DNA of 64,000 bases from Morella rubra (taxonomy: Eukaryota; Streptophyta; Magnoliopsida; Fagales; Myricaceae). The stretch spans positions 15,009,833 to 15,073,832 of the forward strand of contig CM025855.1 in assembly GCA_003952965.2 (NCBI GenBank), read 5' to 3'. Shown here piece by piece: positions 11,023 through 23,704 of the stretch. Both the position numbers and the translations under genes were made by a program. Each line of letters starts with the position of its first letter. Position 1 is the first letter of the stretch. The notes beneath the pieces are model-generated. The model had not been told where the DNA came from. It saw only the letters and a list, made by a program, of their open reading frames with translations, and searched no databases.

Positions 11023-13517
11023 ATGGCGGCAAAGAAAATTATTGCAATATGTCAGTCTGGTGGGGAGTTTGTGACCAATAAAGATGGGTCTTTGTCGTAC
11101 ACTGGGGGTGAGGCCTTTGCGATAGACATTGATCAGCACACAGAGTTAAATGACTTCAAGTCTGAAATAGCAGAAATGTTCAATTTTAGTTTTGATACGA
11201 TGATTATCAAGTATTTCCTTCCCGGGAATAAGAAGACTCTCATCACAATTTCGAAAGACAAGGACTTGCAGCGCATGGTGAATTTCCTTGGTGATTCTGT
11301 CACGGTGGATGTGTTTATCATGTCGGAGGAAGCTGCTGCTCGAAATGTATCCAACATGCCTGCTAGTAGGTAGTTATTATTTTGGATATATTTAGCTGGC
11401 TTCACAGCTGCAGCAATCACACCATGGTACTGAGGTCAGAGGGTTTTGTTAGTCATTTCAAAAAACCCAAATCCTAGTGTTTTCTTTATTCAAAATCAAT
11501 AATTCCTCTCTGTACTGCGGGGTGAAATGTTGTGGTCATGAAAAACTAGCCTATATCTACTCAAAGTGATTGAGCCCTAAATGTCCCATAAGTAACAACC
11601 TTTTGACATACTTGATCATGCAGGTCAAGCAGGACGACTGTGTCAGAGGCAGTGGTTCCTGTAGTTGTCCCTATTGATATTGTAGTTGATACAGGAAATG
11701 GCAATAATTGTACGGATATTGAGATACACAATGAAACACCTTTAAGTTACTTTGCCAGTTCTAATGATGAGAAGCATCAGAAAGCTGCACAGCAGTGGGA
11801 AAACACCATCACTGGTGTGGACCAAAGGTTTAACAGTTTCAGCGAATTCCGAGAAGCGTTGCATAAATACTCAATTGCACATGGGTTTGCTTACAGATAT
11901 AAGAAAAATGACAGTCACCGTGTCACTGTCAAATGCAAATCCCAAGGTTGCCCGTGGCGTATATACGCATCAAGGTTGTCTACTACCCAATTGATTTGTA
12001 TCAAGAAAATGAACACACAACATACCTGCGAAGGAGCTGCTGTGAAAGCCGGGTATCGAGCAACTAGGGGTTGGGTGGGAAGTATAATAAAGGAGAAGTT
12101 GAAAGTTTCCCCAAACTACAAGCCAAAGGATATTGCAGATGACATCAAACGAGAATATGGAATCCAGTTGAATTACTCTCAGGCATGGCGTGCAAAAGAG
12201 ATTGCGAGGGAGCAGCTTCAAGGCTCCTATAAAGAGGCATATAATCTGTTGCCCTTTTTTTGTGAGAGGATAAAGGAAACTAACCCAGGGAGTGTCGCCA
12301 CATTTACTACTAAGGATGACTCAAGCTTCCATCGTCTGTTTGTGGCATTCCATGCATCAATATCTGGTTTTCAGCAAGGATGTCGCTCTCTCCTGTTCAT
12401 TGACAGTGCTTCGCTAAATTCAAAATACCAAGGGGTGTTGTTAGCTGCAACAGCTGTGGATGGCGATGATGGTATCTTTCCTGTAGCCTTTGCTGTTGTA
12501 GATGCTGAGACTGAGGATAACTGGCACTGGTTCTTAATGGAACTTAAATCTGCGGTGTCTACGTCCCAGCAGATTACATTTGTTGCAGACTTCCAGAATG
12601 GTTTAAAGAAGTCATTAGCTGAGATATTTGATAAATGCTACCACAGCTATTGCCTACGTCATCTTGCTGAGAAACTTAATAAGGACTTGAAGGGGCAATT
12701 TTCGCATGAGGCTAGACGCTTTATGATTAATGATTTTTATGCTGCTGCTTATGCACCCAAACTTGAGGGTTTCAATCGTTGTGCTGACAACATTAAAGGT
12801 ATTTCTCCTGAAGCTTACAACTGGGTCATACAGAGCGAGCCCGAGCACTGGGCAAATGCGTTCTTTGGAGGAGCAAGGTATAACCTTATGACATCAAACT
12901 TTGGACAACAAGTCTACAGTTGGGTATCAGAGGCACACGAGTTACCAATAATACAGATGATTGATGGATTACGAGGTAAGATGATGGAATCCATTTATAC
13001 ACGTAGGGTGGATTCGAGTCAATGGACGACAAAGTTAACACCATCTAAGGAGGAAAAGTTGCAAAAAGAAACTTCAATATCTCAATCACTTCAAGTGTTA
13101 CTCTCTCATGGTAGCACATTTGAGGTTCGTGGAGAATCTGTCGATGTAGTTGATATTGATCACTGGGATTGTAGCTGTAAAGAATGGCAACTTACTGGTT
13201 TGCCTTGCTGCCATGCTATTGCTGTCTTTGAATGTATTGGTAGTAGCCCATACGATTATTGCTCCAGGTACTTCACAGCCGAGAGTTATCGTTTAACTTA
13301 TGCTGAGTCCATCCACCCTGTTCCAAATGTAGACAGACCAGTCCAGGGTGAATCAGCTGAGACAGTAGTTACTGTAACCCCTCCACCTACTAAACGACCA
13401 CCAGGCCGACCAAAGATGAAGCAGGCTGAATCCATAGACATAATTAAACGCCAGCTTCAGTGTAGCAAGTGCAAGGGCCTAGGCCACAACAAGAAGACAT
13501 GCAAAGGTTCATCCTAG
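11023..13517 (+). CDS. MUSTANG-B type domesticated Mutator transposase with PB1 domain
   Basis: Two exons, 11023-11369 and 11624-13517, give 746 residues. An N-terminal PB1 domain (about residues 5-95, KIIAICQSGGEFV and on) marks the MUGB clade of MUSTANG genes. These are old host genes made from a Mutator-like transposase. Then come a MuDR-type DNA-binding domain (about 183-255, with CKSQGCPWRIYA and QHTC), a MULE transposase core (about 370-500; FIDSASLNSKYQG, TFVADFQNGL, CYHSYCLRHLAEKL), a SWIM zinc finger (about 630-655, CSCKEWQLTGLPCCHAIAVF) and a CCHC knuckle at the end (CSKCKGLGHNKKTC). Where many MULE transposases have TSN-x-x-E it reads TSNFGQQ, as expected if transposition is lost. 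No terminal inverted repeats flank it. It appears orthologous to Arabidopsis At3g06940; these genes affect growth and flowering, probably by binding DNA. Confidence 0.92.
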
Positions 13518-15950
13518 TACATGCGTTAGGACGCTGTTAATTAGGTATTCATGCTCGTGCTGTAGGTATTTTTTGCAACTTTTTGTTGCTAGCTTGGGTT
13601 TGTGCTTTGAGAACCTAGGAAGGTTTAGAATCTTCACTTTCTAAAGCACGTTAATGTTGAACACAGTTATTACAAATATGCATTACATTATTCAACTAGT
13701 TCTTGTTCTTTGCCATCTAATTTGTGCTGATACATTTTCTGCTGTCTGACGAGTTAGCTGTAGGCATACATGTTTATGTTGGTGTTGGCATATGCTTGTA
13801 TAGCCCGGCATGTTAGGGATGCATGTCCACGCTTGTATCTCATGGTTGTTGTTGTAGGTACCTGAGGCTTTTTGGTGCAAGTATGGATCCGCATGCGCAC
13901 ATATGGCTGATGCATGAAAATGTGATTTTGCATTTTCATGTTAATAACATAATTGTATTTGTGTCTAAAGGAAACCAAGCAATATTGGAAGGTTTATGAG
14001 GCATTAAATGCCACTATGTTATGAGAAGGATGAACTGGTTTCTGATGAGGGCCACAATTAAATGGTTTGCTTGACAAGTAACTTTCTTCATTTTCTTGGG
14101 ATATGTGTGGCCCCATGTTCTAGGCACAGTTTTACATTGTGAGTTGCTTAAGTGGAGATGCGAAGGAACGATCCTACAAAAGAAAAAGTAAAGGCAGATA
14201 GTGAGCAAGATGATCATAATCCTGTTGATATTGTTTTGAGTTATTAGTGATGTTTTTAAACATTGTTTCTTATTAACTTGATGTGATTACGAACGTAGGT
14301 GTATATCATGCACTCTCATTAAATGAGGAGCACCATGATTAGCTTATGAAAACGTGAATAAGAGGCATTAAATTGTTTGGTTAGGCTAGAGAAGGTTATC
14401 TAGGTTAGGCATGTGATATGTCTATTTCTCCCTTTATGCTGGCACTTTTGGTGTTTACCTTAGGATACATGTAGTTCTTGAGTTTTACATCAAAATTTGA
14501 GGAGTATAGTTGATTTGATCTATTGTGTCCTAAGTGTTCGTCTTCAAGTGTGGCACCTGTTTCTCTATTTCGATAAGCATGGGGAATGAGGCATCTTATG
14601 CTATTCTAATCCCCATGCCGTACACTGTTTGCTTGGACTTCTAAAGCATCACTCTTACTTTCTATGACATGGTTTAAGCATTAATTATGTCATTCCTCTT
14701 TGCTTCACTGAAGGAACCTTTTATATGTACTATCTTGTTTCATGACATGCATTTCGGTTTGCAAGCAGATTCAGCATCCAAGCACAAAGGCTTTTGTTGT
14801 GCACTGTATAAAGAGACATGATACTTGGTCCCTTCTTCCAATATATCTAAACTGTAATGGTTTTTGCCTCTGATCTGCAAACCCATGTGATGGCCGGGAA
14901 AATCTGCTGCAATTTGGATAGTAGTCAGGTTTCTATCTCAAAATTGCTTTTTGCTGTTAGAGAACGAACTCTAATTTCATATTCTGAATTTATAAATTCC
15001 ATGTGGCACACAACCATGCTAGAACCAGTAGTGATCCATACCCATGCTATCTTTCCTTGTCGAATCCATGTTGCAATTCATTTTTTTGTCTACTTAGGTG
15101 GTAACTTTTTTGGCGGAAGCTATGCACTTGGTTGTGATTTTAGTTGCTTATCAGTGATTTTGCGATGTCTAGGAGTGCTCTTGTGACACCTTTGGTACAT
15201 ATTGGGCTGGTGCCCCGTTTATCTCTGCACTCAAACCTGTATATGGATCAGCATATGATGTGGATACTAAAGGCTTCATGGTGCTTCTATTAATTCACTA
15301 TAATTTCTTCTCTTTTTACAGCAACCGTATAACATAATTGTGATTGCTATAACCTTCTTTGTGTTCTGCAGTGGGGCTCTATGAATAGAATTCTTGTTAC
15401 TTTATTTTTGCCAGCAGTCAACGTGCAAATGGCTCTCCTTTCTGAAAACCTATAGAAAGGGAGGTGTCAACTGTTGATATAACCATCTCTTCCTTGATGA
15501 TCACTGTAGACTTTTTGATGTATGTAAATGTGTAGGCAGAAATTTTTTGTAGCTTCCTTTTCTCCAAAACTTGTCACTTGAAGATGCTCTTCCCCTTTGA
15601 AATTTGGGGTTATAGTGTCCTAAATTTCAACCATTTCTTCATTTTGTTTTCCTTTCCAGATTGACTTTAGAGTTGATTTACTTTCGATGTTCTCGACATT
15701 GCATTTTCGGCTTTGTCTTGTTGGTGCTTGTTTCTAGTCCCGAGCATCTGAGATTTTCTGGAGCTCGTGAGGTTTCTTGATAAGGGGTTGTTTCCAGAGA
15801 TTTTCTGGAGCGCTTAACAAGACATGGATTTTCTCGAAGTGCTTTACTATCCATTAGCTTTTCGAAGAGAAGCGGGAGGTGGATTTCGACCTTTACGCGG
15901 AGATACGTTTATTACCCTTTTGTCCTAATTGACCCAACATATTGAAGATA
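13518..15950. other. 3' region of the MUSTANG gene and intergenic DNA
   Basis: No coding region is supported. Base composition is close to that of transcribed plant UTR or intron DNA (T-rich with mixed sequence), and several acceptor-like T-rich/CAG sites occur, so a long or spliced 3' UTR is possible. I see no recognisable domain on either strand, no transposon ends and no RNA gene. Confidence 0.4.
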
Positions 15951-15957
15951 GAAAAAT

Positions 15958-16210
15958 AAATTTTGCACCTCTAACTATTAAACTTCACACATTGCATAGT
16001 AAACTATTAATTAGTTTATTCTGTATAACTTATGTCATAATTGGACCATTAAGATTGTGTTACATGTCTTAACTTTTTATTGATTTTAATTGTGAGACTT
16101 TCAAATGAGATGCAAGGTGTTAAAATATTGGTAATTTTGGATGTAATGTGTTTAATTTTATAGTTTAAGGTGTAAATTGTAAAATCTGTGGTTGTTAGAG
16201 GGCATAAAAC
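15958..16210. repeat. MITE-like repeat with imperfect inverted ends
   Basis: The left end reads TTTTGCACCTCTAACTATTA. The right end, read on the other strand, starts TTTTATGCCCTCTAACAACC. The inner parts are also loosely complementary (AAACTTCACACATTGCAT against GATGTAATGTGTTTAATTTT). The size of about 250 bp and the AT-rich, non-coding body fit a MITE. A target duplication is not clear. Confidence 0.45.
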
Positions 16211-16470
16211 GTAAATGAATCAACTGCTTCAACAATGGATGTCCGTCTAGGTGGAGGTGGGTAGTCTATTTTAGAGCAAATGAGTGAATCTAATACTGAG
16301 ATATAAAAGGAAAGATTCAAAACTGGAATCAGAAACTGCTAGCAATAAAATTTGCAATGGACGGCAGTTCATGGGAGATGGAGTGGTAGGAACCTTAGAA
16401 TCTATTAAAGTTGGGAGCGTGCCTGTGTTAATTCAGGGAAATGATCATTTATTTTTTTGTGAGCAAAGGT

Positions 16471-16768
16471 GGGGAGGGGTAACAATAACAATCCTCTTAG
16501 GGCGTGATCATAGAGGCATCTCTCACTGCAGAGATCTAATTTCACTATAATACTAGTAAGATTACCAGATAATCTCAATTCATCTACTCACGAAAATGGC
16601 CTATTTATAGGCAAGGAAGGGAAGGGGTAACAGTAACAATCTTCTTTGGGTGTGACCATGGGAGTATTTCTTATTGTTGAATATTCAGTTTCACCACAAT
16701 ACTAGTAAGACCCGCCGGTCAGTCTGAACTCATCTACTCAGAAAAATAACTATTTATAGGCAAGGAAA
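16471..16768. repeat. imperfect tandem duplication of about 150 bp
   Basis: Two adjacent units share GGGGTAACA(A/G)TAACAATC near the start, then AATACTAGTAAGA, then TCATCTACTCA, and end CTATTTATAGGCAAGGAA. The first runs from about 16471 to 16618 and the second from about 16619 to 16768. Divergence is moderate, so the duplication is old. The repeated TATTTATAGGCAAGG looks like a TATA-containing fragment of an unidentified transposon. Confidence 0.65.
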
Positions 16769-17387
16769 CCTCCTAGCCTGGTGGAAATACTAGGAAAATC
16801 GTAGGGAGATACCAATGGGCAGTGGGCATTTTATTTGGCGCGGCCGACTTTCAGATCTGACGGTAACGGGAATGGTTGGCCTTAAAGTGGAAACGTTTTA
16901 GGTGGTTTCTTCGAATCATAACTGTTGGAAGATAAATATTTCAATATCCTAAAAATTTCATATCGAAACTTTCGTATACCTCTTGGGAGATTCATACGAT
17001 GCTTGGATGTGATAAAAAATAAGAGAACTTTTTTTTTTTTTTTTTTTACGTCCCGTTTGATATATGCATTGTACCGACATATTGTAGTTATTCTTTTATC
17101 TTAACCGCAATTAGAAGATTAGAAAATACCTGGAGATAATATTAAGATTTTCATCATATCTATACAACATACTCGGATGTAACATTTTCAAATAATTAAT
17201 TTTCATCATAAAAAATATCAACTACAAAGTTAAAAGTTCGTTTATATAACAATGTTCAAAATAGGGGCTTTTCTTCAAATCGAATCCTGGGAAATGGGCC
17301 ATGCACCACCTGCTTAGACGATGTCAGTAATGAAAAGTTCGTTATATTCCTAGAGGTGCAAATTTTTTGGTGAACCATTTAACTCGT

Positions 17388-17585
17388 TGGCCGCTTCTGA
17401 GTTTCAACTTAGAGGCGCTCTCCTATTTTCTGAAAAGTTTCTATTTTACGTTGGCTCTATGCGGGGACTGAGTTAATGCACCTGTTTGCTCAATGGGCCA
17501 CTTCTGAATTTCAACTTGGAATCAATCCCCTGTTTTCTGAACGAGTTTTTATTTTACATTGGCTATATGCAGGACAGAGAGCCCC
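17388..17585. repeat. imperfect tandem duplication of about 100-115 bp
   Basis: Both units contain GGCC(G/A)CTTCTGA(G/A)TTTCAACTT, then CC(T)ATTTTCTGAA-type sequence, then a stretch like TATTTTACGTTGGCTCTATG followed by C(G/A)GGAC. Unit 1 starts near 17388 and unit 2 near 17498. The region is non-coding, just downstream of the CWF19L2 gene. Confidence 0.6.
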
Positions 17586-17816
17586 AGTATTTTTTCTTTA
17601 TGAATGGATTCTGAGGTTTTGATTAAAAAAAAAAATCCGGGAAAATGTGCTTAATGGAAGATCAGCATGCTACAGCAAGATATTCGTTTTAATAACAAAA
17701 TTCAGGCTAACTTACAGTGCATTTTCAAGATCCACCCCAAATATCAATATGAAGCAACGCATCCAAGGGCTCAGTCAACTCCAATGGGATCGAGTTTTGA
17801 GTAGCTTAACAGGGGG

Positions 17817-20800
17817 TCATGATGCCTGGTGCAGCTGTGTCGTCCAATCAAAAGGTTCCCAGTCCTGGAGAAAGCTTTTGACTGCCTCCCTTTGAACTTC
17901 AACAGACTCGTACCTTCGGCGACGATACATGTCTTCCTCTGGAAGATGAAGCATGCCTCTTATGACATTAAGGCCGAGGCTGCTCTTAAACTGCTCCTCA
18001 TCATCAATTACATGGACAAAACCCTTATTTAGACCAAATTCAACATGGAAGTACGGAAAGTTTTTCGGAATACAGCCCCGCAAGCCCTTTTCGCTTGTAT
18101 CAATGAGCTTTTTTGCATTATGTTGACTCCACTCATCTTCGGCTTCATCAATTGCCTAAACCAAACTTCTTTTAGCAACTTGAAAACGAACTAAATATAA
18201 ATACAAAAACATACAAATTTAGAATTGGAAACCTGAGAAGAGGGTATACAGAAAACAAATACACGATCCTGTATGCATCAAAATATAAATTTCAACAATG
18301 CGATAAACATCAGTTAGCTTCTTCAGAAGAATAGCATCTCTCTTTCTTTCTTTTTTCCCTTTGAAGAAAAAGTGTGGAAAATCATCCTACTTGGGTCAAT
18401 AAGGCCAGATTATAGTATAGCTATCAAAGATATAAAAAAAAAAATAAACCAATGAGACAAGTAATGAAGTAAATAAAGCAACAAGCTAAAGTATCAAGGA
18501 GTTTTATGAAGCTCATATAAAGACTCCAAAAAGATTATGTATATATTAAACTGCAGGGTCCATCTTTTTATTCTATGCGCCACAAAATCTGCTTCTTAGC
18601 AATATACACCACTTATGCCACCGAGATGTAGGAGGTTATCCTTAGTGAACTTCTAATAATGCACAAGCTAAAACAAGGTGCTTTTTAGAACCTCAAGGCA
18701 GCACAATGAAACAGATGTGAAGCTGAGATCACTGGTTCAAAACTCTCCCCTGCCGACCCTAGGGCCGAACTCACTTGCTTGAAGAAAAAAAGAAAAAAAA
18801 AACTAAGGACAGGTTGAGCTCAACAGATTATTTTTATTTTTATTTTTATTTTTTTGGGTGGGGTGAGGGCAGGCACAACTCCTCATTTCATGCAAACTAC
18901 TCCAACTACTAGCACAAGGGATTACAAAGAAGAAGCACAGTTTTAGGGCTGGATTCATAGAAATTTAGAATGAAGAATAATACCTTTTTAAAATACAAAG
19001 GAGCCTGTTTGGCAATTTCTCTGGGCAAAGGAATACACTCGATCAAACAATGGCGACGCTGCTGCGCCAACCCCATCACTGTTTCAAGAAACACCACATC
19101 CTTTTCCTGCTTTGCAAACATCATAATAAGGCATTTCTTGAAGTTGCGTATTTCTTCCCACACATTATCCTCAACAGTTCTTGTGGCCGATTCATGCTGC
19201 AGAGAAAACAGCTAGGCTTTAGTGGGGAAGGTATTTCCACACCCATGAGATCGATGAAATTAACAGAAAATAAGAGAGATAACCTCAAGAAATTAAATCA
19301 TTCTATCAGATTTTTTTTTTTTTTTTTGGTGGCAATCATTCTGTCAGGTTTAATTTCACTTTAATAGAGATTCACGTTACTGCCAAGAGCAGCTATACCA
19401 TTCTACTGCATCTCAGAAGCATCCTAAGGTTTTCAAAGTTTGTAGAACTGATATCACTAACCTCATTCATTACCAGTTTTCCTATGAGTCAAGTAATATG
19501 CAATGTTCCCACTCTTCGCAGTACTACTTAAAACTTGAAACATGAATTTGTCCCTCTAGATACAAAACTCATGAATGCAATGTCATTGTCAACCATAGAT
19601 AAAAGCCAATTGGAAGTAGGAAAAAAGAAAAAAAACTAAGTTCAAATCACTTTGTAACGTCAATCCTCATAACTAGAAAGAGAAGTAAATGTTTCGGAAA
19701 AGAAAAAAACTTAAGCTCACCTGCTGTGGTACAATGCAGCAATGACCAGGCACTACAGACTGCCATTGCGGCAGCATCAAGTATGTGAAATTTGCTATTG
19801 ATACAATTAGATGTTTCGGCATTTTTGGATTCTCAAAGCAGAAAAGACACCTCTCTTGTTGAGTTAATAGTCGCATATTCTTCTGGGTACCCTGTTGCTC
19901 ATTTCCTCCACCCTTCTTCCGATCTTTTCTGCTAGGACCATCTTCGAAATCATATTCATCATCTGCTTGACCATAAGTAGTATATTTTTTGTTGTGCATT
20001 ATCTTTCGAGCTAGATGCATATCAGCATCGTCCTCATCCTTCTTTTGCCGAACAGATCTGTCTCGCATAATACGTCTAGATAAAACGAATCATCAATAGA
20101 ATGATAACAGCACTGAATGGGTTACAGGAATAAGAAAGATATTGACATGGCATTCTGTAAAGTGGATAAAAAAAATAAGAAAAGAATACACCCACACATA
20201 CACACGAGCTGAGTCCATCTTTGTTGCTGTAATTTTCATTTGTCCAATACTTATCTACTCCCAATGAATAAAATTCTGAAATTTGAACCCGCGAAAAACA
20301 AAAAAAAGACCACACCCCAATAATAACATTACAAGATGAATAATTACCTGCTTGAGCTTCCTTCATTCTGCATTCTAATTGAATTATCACCAGCACCCTG
20401 CTTTATCTTCTCCACTTCTTGCTAATGAAAAGAAAGAGCAACAAGACCCAATTAATTACTGAAAAGAGAACACACTTAACAAGTAATTCATCTAGTCCAA
20501 TGACTCCCATTAAGATGAATGCTTTTCCATCCTTACCCCATCGAATTTTTTTTTTTTTTCAATAGAGAACCTTTTCTTCTGTAAGATTGATGAAGTAGCA
20601 ATTAATGCAAAGACAGCCAATTGGAAAACAAGATCAGCCCGACTAACAGTCGCTTTGATCTGTTACAGATCAGCTCGAAAGTTTTCCAGTCTGTATGATA
20701 CGTGTGTTCACAGATTTGTGGTGAATTTCTAGATATACTGGGCGTAAAGTAGGTCAGGCAACCCATTTCTATTTAAGAGGTTTGATAATCAACAGATACA

Positions 20801-23704
20801 ATTCAGTTTCGGAAACAATGCAAAGATAAGTACGGAACTGGGATAAAAAGAAAGGAAAAGGGGTGGGGAGGGGGAAGCGCACAGCCAAAAAAAATTTACA
20901 AAAACAGGAAATATTCTGCTACAGGCTATAGTGCACCAAGCAGAATACATGCTTCTACAGAAACATCATACAACTTGTGACATGCATATTTAAATTCATT
21001 CAACATTCTAGCGTGAGAAGTAGGAATAGGGTCTTGTAGTAACTCTACAACCCTAACAAAACCTGTTTTAAAAGATAATGGGGCCAACAGCCCAAGATAA
21101 TTAAGCACTAGAAAGACAAAGGACAAGCCCAGACCACAGAATCCACAAAAACTTACATCTAGAAACGTGATAGTAACAATTACAACAATCAGTGCCCAAG
21201 GAAGGAAGCCCAGTCATGTTATATAAACATCACCAAGATAAGCTAAACAGAAAAGCAGCAAAGTCGCTTCATAAAAGTAGTTCTTCACCTGGCCCAGACT
21301 AAAGAAATCCTTTGTATGACCCTAAATATCTCAAGCCTTTCACCCTGAAGTTTCTTTTTTTCTGGAGACAGCCAAAATTTGCTAAATATCAACACTTCTA
21401 TCCACTTCCTAATAGGCATGCAAGGCCTAGGAAAGGAATTGGAATTTCTTTCTAATTTTCCAAGCAATTAATCCAAATTGTAATGCCCACGGGGGTTTAT
21501 ACAGCTGATCTGTCCAAATTAATTATCAATGATGTTGGTGACAATTTCTTGAATTTCTTCAACATAAACCATTCTTCCAGAACATAGGTTCTCACACAGT
21601 AACTAGAGAGAGATAGCAAGACTGACATTTTTTTTGGGAAATTTTGAATACAGAGACAAGATCAGAAACGTTGACAATGTGGACAATGCCATCTTACCAA
21701 AAGTTTATTGGCTTCTTCATGATTCCCTTTCAAACGAAGCTGAAGAGCCTTAGCTGCCAACTGGTTTGCACTCAATGCATCACTAGCCACTCCACTACCC
21801 TCACAAGATTGCTCTGTCCGTGAAGCAAATTCTGACTCCAAGTTTCCCTCAACAGAACGGCCACGACCATTATTCTGCCGCTGGACAATTTCGTGCATGA
21901 AGTTTCCATCATTGGAAAACCGATTTAAGCTAGACACTGTAGCAGCAATAAGGCCAGCATCCTTAGAAGACAAATTTTGATTTTTCCGCTTTCCCCATGA
22001 TAAGGAATCTCGAACTTTAGGCTCCTTCATTTTATGATGCTGGAAAGATACATCCTTGAAGTAGCGCCTGTCATTCTAGTAAGAAATGAAAATATATGAG
22101 ATCTAAGCAAAAGGGAAGTCGCAATTGTTTTCACCCCAAACAACGGTAATAAGTTTCTACAAAGAAGGGGAGAAAAAAAAGAGTCATGCACTACACAATT
22201 CCAAGGTACCTTTTTTATATCCGTCTCACTTTGATCATCCGAACCTGTTTGCTGTTCCTCAGTTAACCCTCTCCTTCTATCTCTTATGGCATGTAGATGG
22301 GCACGAGATGGGGCAGCCATACGAGATGCTACAGAAACAGCGAGTTGACCAAGAGAACCCCACCGTTCTTCAACAACCTGCACAATTCCATCGGAGATGA
22401 AACAATGGCCAAAACAAAAGGGCAAAAAAAAAAAAAAAAAAAAGTTTAACAGAGATCCTTGCACATGTATAAAAGTATGTGGCATACCTCCTCAAGCCTT
22501 CGGCCTTCACGAGCTGCTTGTTCTCGTGCACGCTTCAAGGCTTTAAGTCTCCAGCTTGCGCCTCCATCCCCAACAACTGAAGAAGACAAAAGTTGGTCCC
22601 CACTGGCTTTGCTTCCCTCAGTATCTTCTGGATACCCACTACCATTATCCTTCAAAAAAGGATTCAATTCCTTGGGATGCACCTTCTTTATCTGAAAAAA
22701 ACAAAACAAAAACAATGTTTACTAACCATAAATTGATGATAAAAAATTTAAGATGAAACCATGCTGATTGTGTGTTGCATTATACCTAATTTTTCAAGAA
22801 AAAGAAAGTGAGAGAAAGAGATTATTCAACTAAACTACCAATCCAACAATTTAGGGAGAATGGGGTACAGGATCTAGAAACTAGAAGCATACCATGATAG
22901 CAGTCAATATCAAACTAAGAACAAACCTCTTCAGTAGGTGTTTCCTCTGATTTATCGTCAACAGTCACTACAGGCCTATTGTCGCTCCTGTCTGCAGGTC
23001 GAAGCATCCATTCTAAACCCATTTCCTTCCTCACAATTTCCATCTCTTTCAAGGACCGACTAGTTCCTCTACCACTATCTAAGAATTCAAAAAAACTAAC
23101 ACAAAGTTAACCAATATGCCAAAAGGTCAAACATTTTGACAGTAAAATGAAATAGACTACATACCAGAGAAGTCCTCTGCGGCAATGTCCTCTTGTCCCT
23201 TGTTTTCCTCACTCTTTCTCCTCCCATCTTGCCTACATTTTGATCTCTTCTTGGACCTATCACCATCCTCCTCCACCATCCTTTCGCCCTTGCTTCTCTT
23301 ACTCTTACTCCTACTCTTTCTGTTATCCCGACCCTTCTTTTCTTCTCTGTCAGAACTGCTCTCACTTTCACTTGAAGAATATTCATCCGATGAGTACCAC
23401 TTTTTCTTGCCAGACCGTTTCTCAATTCTCTCAACATCTGAATTACCATACCTAGAACTTTTCGTTTTCTCCCTATGTTTTTTCTTTCTACTTCTTGATT
23501 TTTCCATTTCTTTTACAGAATCATTGGAGTCATCATTTTGTGCCTAAAAAGCAGGACATGGATTCAGAACCAGATAAGCCTAACATATTAATAAAGAAAA
23601 GAAAAATGCAATCAATTTTTAAAAGATGCAAAAGAAAGGTAATGAATTTAAAATTTTACTCTTTCAATCTTGTCACGGGATATGAATTTGAGTCCACCAA
23701 GCAT
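17817..23704 (-). CDS. CWF19L2: CWF19-like protein 2 (CwfJ family), spliceosomal lariat factor
   Basis: Ten minus-strand exons: 23704-23660, 23543-23165, 23078-22927, 22691-22488, 22377-22210, 22075-21698, 20421-20348, 20075-19721, 19196-18984 and 18155-17817. They give 768 residues. CWF19L2 is the plant and animal relative of yeast Cwf19/Drn1. It acts with the debranching enzyme on intron lariats in late spliceosomes. The start MLGGLKFISRDKIER is the family's usual N-terminus. A Ser/Arg/Lys-rich low-complexity segment fills about residues 20-140. Coiled-coil-prone sequence follows, including ANKLLQEVEKIKQG. The CwfJ_C_1 domain begins near residue 540 (RCLFCFENPKMPKHL, then VVPGHCCIVP, then CLIECIPLPREIAKQAP). 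CwfJ_C_2 fills about 657-768 (GCIPKNFPYFHVEFGL, ending FLQDWEPFDWTTQLHQ). Introns are long (up to about 1.3 kb). No damage is visible. It is probably orthologous to Arabidopsis At1g56290. Confidence 0.94.
18690..18803 (+). mobile_element. SINE-like insertion in a CWF19L2 intron
   Basis: A B box-like GGTTCAAAACTC at 18733-18744 is followed by a GC-richer body (CCCCTGCCGACCCTAGGGCC). It ends in an A-rich tail at 18784-18802 of A runs broken by single G. This is the usual layout of a tRNA-derived SINE on the plus strand, opposite to the host gene. The A box is poorly kept. Confidence 0.4.

Noticed and set aside
11023-13517. An active Mutator-like transposon
   Set aside because: No terminal inverted repeats or target duplications around it. 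PB1 domain, intron position and synteny point to a domesticated host gene.
23185-23547. Plus-strand open frame rich in Ser, Leu and Phe
   Set aside because: It is the reverse strand of the Lys/Arg/Ser-rich low-complexity exon of CWF19L2.
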